A stretch of DNA of 64,000 bases from Lepas anatifera (lineage: Eukaryota > Arthropoda > Thecostraca > Lepadidae), in the NCBI GenBank assembly GCA_034440635.1, contig JAOTON010000391.1:124001-188000 (forward strand). Direction: 5' to 3'. Below are positions 53,867 through 64,000 of the stretch, piece by piece. The position numbers were made by a program, and so were the translations under genes. Under the pieces are notes generated by a model that did no database searches, was not told the DNA's origin, and was given only the letters and a program-made list of their open reading frames with translations. How positions within the stretch are numbered: position 1 is the first letter of the stretch; each line of letters begins with the position of its first letter.

Positions 53867-55670
53867 GTGACTCGCAGCGAATTTTTCCAACGCGAAATTT
53901 TAAGAAAAGGTCGTGCTCGATTCTGGCAAATCTTGAAACCCGTTCTGGGCCAAAAACAAACGGCCTCTATACTTCTCGACGTGACACCAGATGTACTCAA
54001 CGATTATTACGTTTCGGTAGGACCAACCACTGTTGCTGCCGTACCCGCCCCGACGATCCCCGTCCCAGTGCGACTGCCTCGCGTCATCACATCCAGTTTC
54101 ACCGTCCACCCCATCGACATACAAACCCTACACGCCACTATACTCAGCATGAAGCCGTCCAACAACGCCGGAGGTGATGGGCTCAGCATGGCTATGTTCA
54201 CTAAATTCTTTTCTTCAATTGGATTTCTCCTTCGAGACATCATTAATTCTAGTCTCCTCACTGGCCAAGTCCCAGCAGAGTGGAAACACGCACTGATAAC
54301 CCCAATTCCAAAAAGCAAATCACCAGCGAGCCCGGCCGATACGCGACCCATTACAATGTTGCCCCCACCCATGAAACTTGTCGAAAAAGTAGTCCAAATT
54401 CAACTTGTAAACTACCTCGAAAACACTCATTTGCTGTCCGATTCTCAGCACGGTTACCGACGAACTTTTTTTACAGAGTCTGCTTTAAACGTGATCACTG
54501 ACCACGTCTATCGTGCCATGGACCAAGGTGAAATCAGTATTCTTGTTCTATTGGATCTGTCGAAAATGTTTGATGTGGTTCCCCACCACATCCTACTGCA
54601 GAAAATGACACTCTACGGCATAGACACAGTCTGGTTTCAAAATTATTTGCAAGGCCATACTCAACAAGTTCAGATAAAATCCCCTCGTGACGACACAATC
54701 ATCAGATCTGGCTAAAATAATAACAATATTGGAATTTTTCAAGGTGGAAGTCTCTCTTGTATACTCTGCATTCTCTTCACTAACGACCTCTCTCTTCACG
54801 TGGAAGACGACGTGACGATCACTCAGTTCGCCGACGACACTTCCGTTCTCATAACAGGCAAAAACAAGGCTTACAACATCTTATTCAACGCATGGAAGCC
54901 ATACTAAATTCCCTTCATCAATAGTTTTGTGCAAATGGCATGAAATAAATACGTCTAAAACACAGATGATGGTCCTGGGCACTAAAGCAATGCTGCGAAA
55001 TTTTCCTCCCGTTAGCCTCAAATTCGGAAATTCAACCATCATCGACTCGAAATTCGTGAGAAGTCTCGGCGTTCTGCTTGATCGCCACCTTGACTTCGAA
55101 CAGCACGTAAATTCAGTCACTAACAAAACCACGGGCCTTCTTATCGCGCTCACCCACATCCGCCATCTCGTGCCAGATCAGCTCATACCCCAAATTATTC
55201 ACTCTCTAGTGCTCTCCATCGTTCGATACTGCCTCTGTGTTTACGGCTCTTGCAGCAACAGTCAGGTGCACAAAATTAAAAAAATAATCAATTTCTGTGC
55301 CAGAGTCGTCAGCGGGCGCCGAAAGCGAGACCACATTTCCGACATTGTTGAACGACTCAAGTGGCTGGACGCCAAACACCTCATCCAGTATCACACTGCA
55401 TGTTCCGTACACAAAATCATACACACCCGCACACCACCACAAATAGTACACACAATAGGTCCTCCACGCAGCACAATACACAGCCACGCAACGCGCCGAT
55501 CAGCGGAGCTGTCCCTGCCGCGAATCCGCACGGAGGCAGGCCGACGTCGGCTTGCGTACCGGGGGGCAGCTCTGCTGAACGAGCTGGACATCGGAGGGGA
55601 CATGCCGTTCAAACCCACTTTGAGGGCCCTGCTAATAGAGAGGCAGTGGGGAGGCTTTCGTCAGCGCTAG
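53867..55670 (+). pseudogene. LINE reverse transcriptase and C-terminal region, broken
   Basis: RT motifs in order: FWQILKPVLGQK, KPSNNAGGDGLSM, VPAEWKHALITPIPKSK, YRPI-like TRPITMLPPPMKLVEKVV, QHGYRR, VLLDLSKMFDVVPH (motif A), then after a stop GIFQGGSLSCILCILFTNDL and TQFADDTSVLI (catalytic box). The last 247 codons are open: SLGVLLDRHLDFEQHV, YCLCVYGSC, and RGAALLNELDIGGD near the end, with TAG at 55668-55670. The order matches CR1/Jockey-like LINEs without RNase H. Confidence 0.88.
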
Positions 55671-55872
55671 TTTTATGTATGTTGTGCGCGGTTCGTGTGC
55701 CTGTGTGTTAACTGATCTTATTTTTATGGTATGCTTTTATCCTTAGCTTTTATCGTTAGTTTTACCTACCATGTCTTACCATATGAGGTGGAAACGTGGA
55801 AAACCACCTACTTGTTTTGCCAATGTGTGGACGTTTCCAAATACATTCTGACTTCTGACTTCTGACTTCGCT

Positions 55873-56921
55873 ATGGGGTCTCCGCTGGGTGTCTTGTTTG
55901 CGCAGGCTTACATGGGTCATGTGGAGAATATGGTCCTTAAAGGCGAGAATAGGCCCCATCAATATTTCCACTATATCGACGATATATATCTCGACGTGGC
56001 AAATATGGATCAGCTAACTGGACTTAAGAACCAACTTTGTGCCAGCTCAGTCCTCAATTTTACGACAGAACTGAGCGTAAACAACAAACTCCCATTTCTG
56101 GACCTTATGATAGATACAGGGCAAGATATTATCACCACGAACGTGTACAGGAAACCGAACAATCTAGGACGTTGTATGAATGGAGGAGGGGACTGCACTG
56201 ACACAAGACTAGTGTAATCCGCGCATATATCCGCAGGGCTCTAAGTCACTGTAGTACGTGGAAATTATTACACCTAGTGCTTAAACAAGTACGCCAGATC
56301 CTGGTAAACAACGGGTACTCTAACAGCGAGTTTGACCGGGTCACTAAGGCAATGTTAAATGACTATATCACAACCCCAGTAAGGTCACCGCAGAAACACA
56401 AAATAAACATACACTACAGGAACATACTCACACCGGCATGGAAATCAGACGAGAGGGTCATTAGGGACATTATCACACGCAACACTGCTTCTTCCGATCA
56501 TAGTTACCAGTTACACCTGAACATCTACTACAAAAATCCCAAAACTTCCAGCCTAGTCATGAAAAACAACACTAACCAGAAAACCACACCACTGAAGCAA
56601 ACCAACGTAGTATACCAATACAAATGTACTGCCGGGGACTGTGCAACCCGCGATGTATAATACGTTGGTCACACAACCACTACACTCAGCCGCAGACTGA
56701 CAATGCACCTAGACGGTGCTCCTAAGAAACACACCCTTGACCAGCACAACATCACCCTCACCTGCAACATGCTCACATCAAACACTAAGATCATAGCACA
56801 CAGCAATTACCGGCGACGACTAACAACACTTGAAACCATCATCATTCGCAGCAAGTCGCCGGTCATAAACATTCAGACTAAACAGCTCACTACGCTACCA
56901 CTTTACGATAGGAAAATTTAG
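55873..56921 (+). pseudogene. Penelope-like element A, RT C-part and GIY-YIG endonuclease
   Basis: Resumes the element interrupted at 52815: MGSPLGVLFAQAYMGHVE (motif B), then YFHYIDDIYLD (catalytic motif C), LPFLDLMID and NVYRKPNN. After a stop at 56215-56217 a second frame gives VVYQYKCTAGDC and, past an in-frame TAA at 56658-56660, YVGHTTTTLSRRL. This is a GIY-YIG nuclease, as in endonuclease-bearing Penelope-like elements. The frame ends with TAG at 56919-56921. The inverted copy at 59825-61199 lacks the TAA. Confidence 0.9.
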
Positions 56922-57117
56922 TTCACACTCAGCAGACATATTTATTTATACATATTTTTTGTTTCCACTAAACAGAGGGTTCACAAAACAGACTGCAGCG
57001 TTCCACTCATTTGAATAAAAACAAAGAAATGCGATCCATCGTGAGATACATTAACCAGTGTTATATTACTTATGTGTTTATTATTATGTAACTTGAAACT
57101 TGTAGTGCAAAATAACA

Positions 57118-57153
57118 TGAATGTGTCTTACGTAAGACGAAACGTCGAATTAG
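57118..57153 (+). ncRNA. Decayed hammerhead-like motif in Penelope A 3' region
   Basis: ATGAATGTG, then the self-complementary TCTTACGTAAGA, then CGAAACGTC. This is the hammerhead arrangement (CTGATGA, helix II, GAAAC, cleavage triplet) with the first block altered. A mirrored copy lies at about 59938-59975 in the right arm. Hammerheads are known in the terminal regions of Penelope-like elements. The altered core makes activity unlikely. Confidence 0.45.
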
Positions 57154-57267
57154 GTCTTTTTCTAATGTTTTACACCAGTATGACGAGAATGACCGAAACC
57201 TAATACGAAAACTCGAGTCGACCACGAAGAAACTTATCAACGCCAAAGAAGCTGTAATATATTATAT

Positions 57268-57370
57268 ATATATATATATCTTCGATTGGTAGGGGTTTTT
57301 ATTGTTTATTATAGGTTATATATATATATATCTTCGAATGGAAGGGGTTTTTATTGTTTATTATAGGTTG
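57268..57370 (+). repeat. Two 50-bp direct repeats with TA linkers
   Basis: ATCTTCGATTGGTAGGGG then TTTTTATTGTTTATTATAGG is followed by a second copy with small changes (GAATGGAAGGGG), each preceded by a short TATATA run. It may be a duplicated fragment of a local element. Sequence at 57385-57480 resembles that at 33270-33370. Confidence 0.8.
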
Positions 57371-57484
57371 GTCTGTGGGAAACACATTAAAGACTGTTCA
57401 CATATGACGTCAGTGACCGAAGTATGAGAGGTCTGCCATTTTCTGACTTTTTCTGACGAAGGGGGAGGGTTTTTGGCTTTTTCT

Positions 57485-57549
57485 CACGTTTATATATATA
57501 CGTATATATATTCACGTACATGTATATATACGCATATATATACGTTCAC

Positions 57550-57603
<54 letters not shown>
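57485..57603. repeat. (TA)n microsatellite, left of Penelope element B
   Basis: TA dinucleotides with ACG interruptions at the left, becoming pure from about 57550. It directly abuts Penelope element B. Confidence 0.95.
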
Positions 57604-59777
<2,174 letters not shown>

Positions 59778-59824
59778 GTACGAATATTCCGGAAGAAGAC
59801 GATCTTTTATACAAGCTTCGTTAA

Positions 59825-61199
59825 ATATTACAGCTTAAGTTTCTTCGTGGTCGACTCGAGTTTTCGTATTAGGTTTCGGTCATTCTCGTCATACTGGTGT
59901 AAAACATTAGAAAAAGACCTAATTCGACGTTTCGTCTTACGTAAGACACATTCATGTTATTTTGCACTACAAGTTTCAAGTTACATAATAATAAACACAT
60001 AAGTAATATAACACTGGTTAATGTATCTCACGATGGATCGCATTTCTTTGTTTTTATTCAAATGAGTGGAACGCTGCAGTCTGTTTTGTGAACCCTCTGT
60101 TTAGTGGAAACAAAAAATATGTATAAATGAATATGTCCGCTGAGTGTGAACTAAATTTTCCTATCGTAAAGTGGTAGCGTAGTGAGCTGTTTAGTCTGAA
60201 TGTTTATGACCGGCGACTTGCTGCGAATGATGATGGTTTCAAGTGTTGTTAGTCGTCGCCGGTAATTGCTGTGTGCTATGATCTTAGTGTTTGATGTGAG
60301 CATGTTGCAGGTGAGGGTGATGTTGTGCTGGTCAAGGGTGTGTTTCTTAGGAGCACCGTCTAGGTGCATTGTCAGTCTGCGGCTGAGTGTAGTGGTTGTG
60401 TGACCAACGTAGTATACATCGCGGGTTGCACAGTCCCCGGCAGTACATTTGTATTGGTATACTACGTTGGTTTGCTTCAGTGGTGTGGTTTTCTGGTTAG
60501 TGTTGTTTTTCATGACTAGGCTGGAAGTTTTGGGATTTTTGTAGTAGATGTTCAGGTGTAACTGGTAACTATGATCGGAAGAAGCAGTGTTGCGTGTGAT
60601 AATGTCCCTAATGACCCTCTCGTCTGATTTCCATGCCGGTGTGAGTATGTTTCTGTAGTGTATGTTTATTTTGTGTTTCTGCGGTGACCTTACTGGGGTT
60701 GTGATATAGTCATTTAACATTGCCTTAGTGACCCGGTCAAACTCGATGTTAGAGTACCCGTTGTTTACCAGGATCTGGCGTACTTGTTTAAGCTCTAGGT
60801 GTAATAATTTCCTCGTACTACAGTGACTTAGAGCCCTGCGGATATATGCGCGGATTACACTAGTCTTGTGTCAGTGCAGTCCCCTCCTCCATTCATACAA
60901 CGTCCTAGATTGGTCGGTTTCCTGTACACGTTCGTGGTGATAATATCTTGCCCTGTATCTATCATAAGGTCCAGAAATGGGAGTTTGTTGTTTACGCTCA
61001 GTTCTGTCGTAAAATTGAGGACTGAGCTGGCACAAAGTTGGTTCTTAAGTCCAGTTAGCTGATCCATATTTGCCACGTCGAGATATATATCGTCGATATA
61101 GTGGAAATATTGATGGGGCCTATTCTCGCCTTTAAGGACCATATTCTCCACATGACCCATGTAAGCCTGCGCAAACAAGACACCCAGCGGAGACCCCAT
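59825..61199 (-). pseudogene. Penelope element A 3' half, inverted copy
   Basis: This carries the same content as 55873-57260. The nuclease segment is open for 189 codons (60720-60151) and includes YQYKCTAGDCATRDVYYVGH followed by TTTTLSRRL. The RT motif B and C part (61199-60855) has the same stop as the left arm. It starts exactly at the LINE junction, as the left arm does. Confidence 0.88.
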
Positions 61200-62589
61200 A
61201 GCGAAGTCAGAAGTCAGAAGTCAGAATGTATTTGGAAACGTCCACACATTGGCAAAACAAGTAGGTGGTTTTCCACGTTTCCACCTCATATGGTAAGACA
61301 TGGTAGGTAAAACTAACGATAAAAGCTAAGGATAAAAGCATACCATAAAAATAAGATCAGTTAACACACAGGCACACGAACCGCGCACAACATACATAAA
61401 ACTAGCGCTGACGAAAGCCTCCCCACTGCCTCTCTATTAGCAGGGCCCTCAAAGTGGGTTTGAACGGCATGTCCCCTCCGATGTCCAGCTCGTTCAGCAG
61501 AGCTGCCCCCCGGTACGCAAGCCGACGTCGGCCTGCCTCCGTGCGGATTCGCGGCAGGGACAGCTCCGCTGATCGGCGCGTTGCGTGGCTGTGTATTGTG
61601 CTGCGTGGAGGACCTATTGTGTGTACTATTTGTGGTGGTGTGCGGGTGTGTATGATTTTGTGTACGGAACATGCAGTGTGATACTGGATGAGGTGTTTGG
61701 CGTCCAGCCACTTGAGTCGTTCAACAATGTCGGAAATGTGGTCTCGCTTTCGGCGCCCGCTGACGACTCTGGCACAGAAATTGATTATTTTTTTAATTTT
61801 GTGCACCTGACTGTTGCTGCAAGAGCCGTAAACACAGAGGCAGTATCGAACGATGGAGAGCACTAGAGAGTGAATAATTTGGGGTATGAGCTGATCTGGC
61901 ACGAGATGGCGGATGTGGGTGAGCGCGATAAGAAGGCCCGTGGTTTTGTTAGTGACTGAATTTACGTGCTGTTCGAAGTCAAGGTGGCGATCAAGCAGAA
62001 CGCCGAGACTTCTCACGAATTTCGAGTCGATGATGGTTGAATTTCCGAATTTGAGGCTAACGGGAGGAAAATTTCGCAGCATTGCTTTAATGCCCAGGAC
62101 CATCATCTGTGTTTTAGACGTATTTATTTCGTGCCATTTGCACAAAACTATTGATGAAGGGAATTTAGTATGGCTTCCATGCGTTGAATAAGATGTTGTA
62201 AGCCTTGTTTTTGCCTGTTATGAGAACGGAAGTGTCGTCGGCGAACTGAGTGATCGTCACGTCGTCTTCCACGTGAAGAGAGAGGTCGTTAGTGAAGAGA
62301 ATGCAGAGTATACAAGAGAGACTTCCACCTTGAAAAATTCCAATATTGTTATTATTTTAGCCAGATCTGATGATTGTGTCGTCACGAGGGGATTTTATCT
62401 GAACTTGTTGAGTATGGCCTTGCAAATAATTTTGAAACCAGACTGTGTCTATGCCGTAGAGTGTCATTTTCTGCAGTAGGATGTGGTGGGGAACCACATC
62501 AAACATTTTCGACAGATCCAATAGAACAAGAATACTGATTTCACCTTGGTCCATGGCACGATAGACGTGGTCAGTGATCACGTTTAAAG
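61200..62589 (-). pseudogene. LINE 3' half, inverted copy
   Basis: Copy of the CR1/Jockey-like LINE from the RT motif A region to its TTCTGAC tail. The final 247-codon frame (62145-61402) is open and differs from the left arm by at least one residue (LGIKAM against LGTKAM). The same internal stop precedes GIFQGGSL. The LINE is cut at 62589 by the duplication boundary and not by a normal 5' truncation. Confidence 0.88.
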
Positions 62590-62936
62590 GGACATTGTCG
62601 CAAAAATTTTTATTGTGGTTTCTTAATATTTGAAAAATCCTGATTCTGCAACTATCAATCATTTCTTTATCTTCAGCTAAATTTTTGGAGGCCACTCAAC
62701 AATTATTCAAATTTGCTAACAATATCGATAATAGGCGCTGTTCACCTCTATTCTATCAATCGAAGTTTTAAGTTCTATAAATGATTTTTTGAGAATAGAA
62801 AATGTTTTTATGCTGTATTCGTATTCAATTTATTCTTATTAACCCTTAAAAATACAAATATTAGATTAGTTTGTCCAAAACATTCGGCTTGAGAAAACTA
62901 ATCAGGAAAGTTTTAAAATCGGGCAGGTATCGTACA
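62590..62936. other. Right flank of the inverted duplication
   Basis: AT-rich sequence without gene or repeat recognised. The minus-strand open frame that continues from the LINE into this flank is fused by chance. Confidence 0.5.
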
Positions 62937-63008
62937 GCGGGGATGGTATAGTGGCCTCCATTCCCGACTCTCACACGGGTAATACGGGTTCGAATCTAGG
63001 TCGTGGAA
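62937..63008 (+). pseudogene. tRNA-Glu(CTC)-like pseudogene
   Basis: TGGTATAGTGG fits the A box and GGGTTCGAATC the B box. The anticodon arm reads CCCGA-CTCTCAC-ACGGG, giving CTC (Glu) in the loop. The acceptor strands (GCGGGGA and TCGTGGA) do not pair and the T stem is broken, so it is a decayed tRNA or a SINE head. No TTTT is immediately adjacent, although TTTTT occurs about 30 bases later. Confidence 0.55.
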
Positions 63009-63074
63009 GTTTTTACTGTAAAAACAATTTTTCTGATTTTCTTCTTGTTTGTTCATGCGTACTAATGGATGAAG

Positions 63075-63316
63075 CATAGTCGGATCCATGATTGCCGATC
63101 GGGGAGGGGGGTAACTTCCGGGGAGGGCACCATCCGGACCAGGGGGGCGCCACCTTTGACCGGCAAAACCTATCAGATGGACGCTAAATCCTATCCGTGT
63201 GCGCCGATTTTCGCATCCTGGGGAGGGGATGGGACGCGACATTTTAGGGTTCACCGAGAGTTGATCAGAGAGAGGAGGGGGGCACGTGCCCCTTTGCCCT
63301 CCTGGATCCTCCTATG
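63075..63316 (+). mobile_element. Family-B element with perfect 8-bp TSD
   Basis: GGATGAAG lies at 63067-63074 and 63317-63324. It runs from CATAGTCGGATCCATGATTG to CCTGGATCCTCCTATG. The interior matches 43971-44237 (TTGACCGGCAAAACCTATCA, TTTCGCATCCTGGGG). 242 bp, non-coding. Confidence 0.95.
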
Positions 63317-63703
63317 GGATGAAGTAAATATTCTAAGGACAATTTCTTCTGGTTATCCCTCCGTCCGGGTAGTTGAGGGAAAGGGAATATTAGCCCCAAA
63401 TATTTTTCTAATCTGACTGGCGTACCAAACTGGAACCGGCTTGTCTCCAGCTCCCTGCAATGGTTCTCAATCCGTCGGATTTCCCTCTATTGGAGACCAG
63501 TTCCCCTGTTTTCTGACCAGCGGGACACGCTGTTCGCCGTTCGAAAATGTCTTTTGTGTCCTTTGCTGAAGACCATTATTGAAGGCTGACCGGTTTTCGT
63601 ACAAACCAAGGACCAGAAACCGGCCCAATAAAAAGCAGGGGTGGCTCTTCGAGATTATATGTGTTAATCTCGAGATTAATGTGTCTCGAGATTAATTAAT
63701 CGT
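63317..63703. other. Unassigned; short palindrome near the right edge
   Basis: No gene recognised. TTAATCTCGAGATTAA at 63664-63679 is a perfect 16-base palindrome, and CTCGAGATTAAT recurs directly after it. Confidence 0.5.
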
Positions 63704-64000
63704 TTAACCCTCGCCCCACCGAGGGGCCATCGATGGCCCCCCTAAGGTTTTTCCGGGATAGCAGAAAGACGATGAGGCGCAGCACCGTGGTTGAGGGCTC
63801 TACCTCTCACTGCATCATTTTCCACCATCCCTGAAATTTTTTACCCCGGGTCACCCAAGGTCAGGTCACCAGACGAGTTCAACCAAGGTCACCTCACTTC
63901 AGCTTTAGAGCTCTGTAAGAGCTACATTTCGGAGTCGATCGATTTGAAACTTCCTACACTTTATGACCCCTCCAGGGTCTACAAGGTGTATATCCGGGAT
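63704..64000 (-). mobile_element. TTAA-flanked element 4, truncated by the window edge
   Basis: It starts at TTAA (63704-63707) with CCCTCGCCCCACCGAGGGG, then the palindrome GGCCATCGATGGCC. It is nearly identical, inverted, to the right 300 bases of element 3 (19920-20223), including the TACCTCTCACTGCATCATTT segment and clustered GGTCA hexamers. The other end lies beyond the window. Confidence 0.92.

Larger units (their letters stand above)
52816..55872 (+). mobile_element. CR1/Jockey-like LINE inserted in Penelope element A
   Basis: It begins just after TDGVA of the Penelope RT and ends in a 7-bp tail repeat (TTCTGAC, three copies), followed immediately by the Penelope codons MGSPLG. A microsatellite-like 3' tail in place of poly(A) is typical of the CR1 group. 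Any target duplication is at most four bases (TCGC). The order endonuclease, RT, C-terminal domain is preserved across several frames. Confidence 0.85.
54483..57260 (+). repeat. Large inverted duplication, left arm
   Basis: This 2,778-bp arm is matched, inverted, by 59825-62589 (2,765 bp). The 13-base length difference is fully explained by one indel at 57237-57249. It includes the LINE 3' half, the exact LINE/Penelope junction and the Penelope 3' half. Only around ten substitutions were noticed by eye, so the arms are near-identical. Confidence 0.95.
59825..62589 (-). repeat. Large inverted duplication, right arm
   Basis: Inverted copy of 54483-57260. It lacks 13 bases present in the left arm. 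Some differences favour this arm as the less damaged one, such as an intact Tyr codon at the Penelope GIY-YIG motif where the left arm has TAA. Beyond 62589 the two flanks are unrelated. Confidence 0.95.

Overview
This is a repeat-rich animal nuclear DNA window, probably from an invertebrate. Coding exons are small and split by GT-AG introns of 2-3 kb. Transposable elements, microsatellites and degenerate satellites fill most of the space. Jockey/CR1-like and I-like LINEs, two Penelope-like element (PLE) families, tRNA-derived SINEs and many short DNA transposons are present. No prokaryotic operon, CRISPR array or rRNA was seen. The species cannot be named from sequence alone.

Layout. 1-8.95 kb: mostly non-coding with a GATA/TA microsatellite, a SINE-like remnant and Penelope-type tails. 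8.99-14.57 kb: three exons that join in frame into a complete C-terminal RGS domain (G-protein GTPase activator); the N-terminus was not found. 12.7-20.2 kb: three TTAA-flanked elements of about 1 kb (one inside an RGS intron, one truncating a dead LINE), all extremely rich in the hexamer AGGTCA; a fourth runs off the right edge. 20.4-28.4 kb: a 49-bp minisatellite in two blocks about 6 kb apart, with a 98-bp tandem array of covarying hairpins between them. 29.9-46.0 kb: a nested compound locus. Two inverted copies of a ~460-bp repeat bracket a three-exon, frame-broken minus-strand gene of a transposase-like family. A 2.87-kb I-like LINE (10-bp TSD) sits in the left repeat, and a 7.4-kb element with 8-bp TSD, largely made of satellite DNA, sits inside. 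That element in turn holds a 0.8-kb element, which holds a 0.27-kb element, each with a perfect 8-bp TSD.

46.7-47.35 kb: a four-membrane-segment protein gene with one frame break. 48.6-51.75 kb: seven tRNA-like units on a 223-bp period, split by a 1.75-kb insertion with perfect 8-bp TSD. 51.9-62.6 kb: a Penelope element interrupted by a SINE (10-bp TSD) and a CR1/Jockey-like LINE, then copied as a near-identical 2.77-kb inverted duplication around a second Penelope element lying between (TA)n tracts. 62.6-64.0 kb: a tRNA-Glu-like remnant, a short 8-bp-TSD element and the fourth TTAA element.

Only the RGS exons and the membrane protein look like ordinary host genes. The rest records successive insertions whose order can be read from target-site duplications. 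All coordinates and counts were made by eye.
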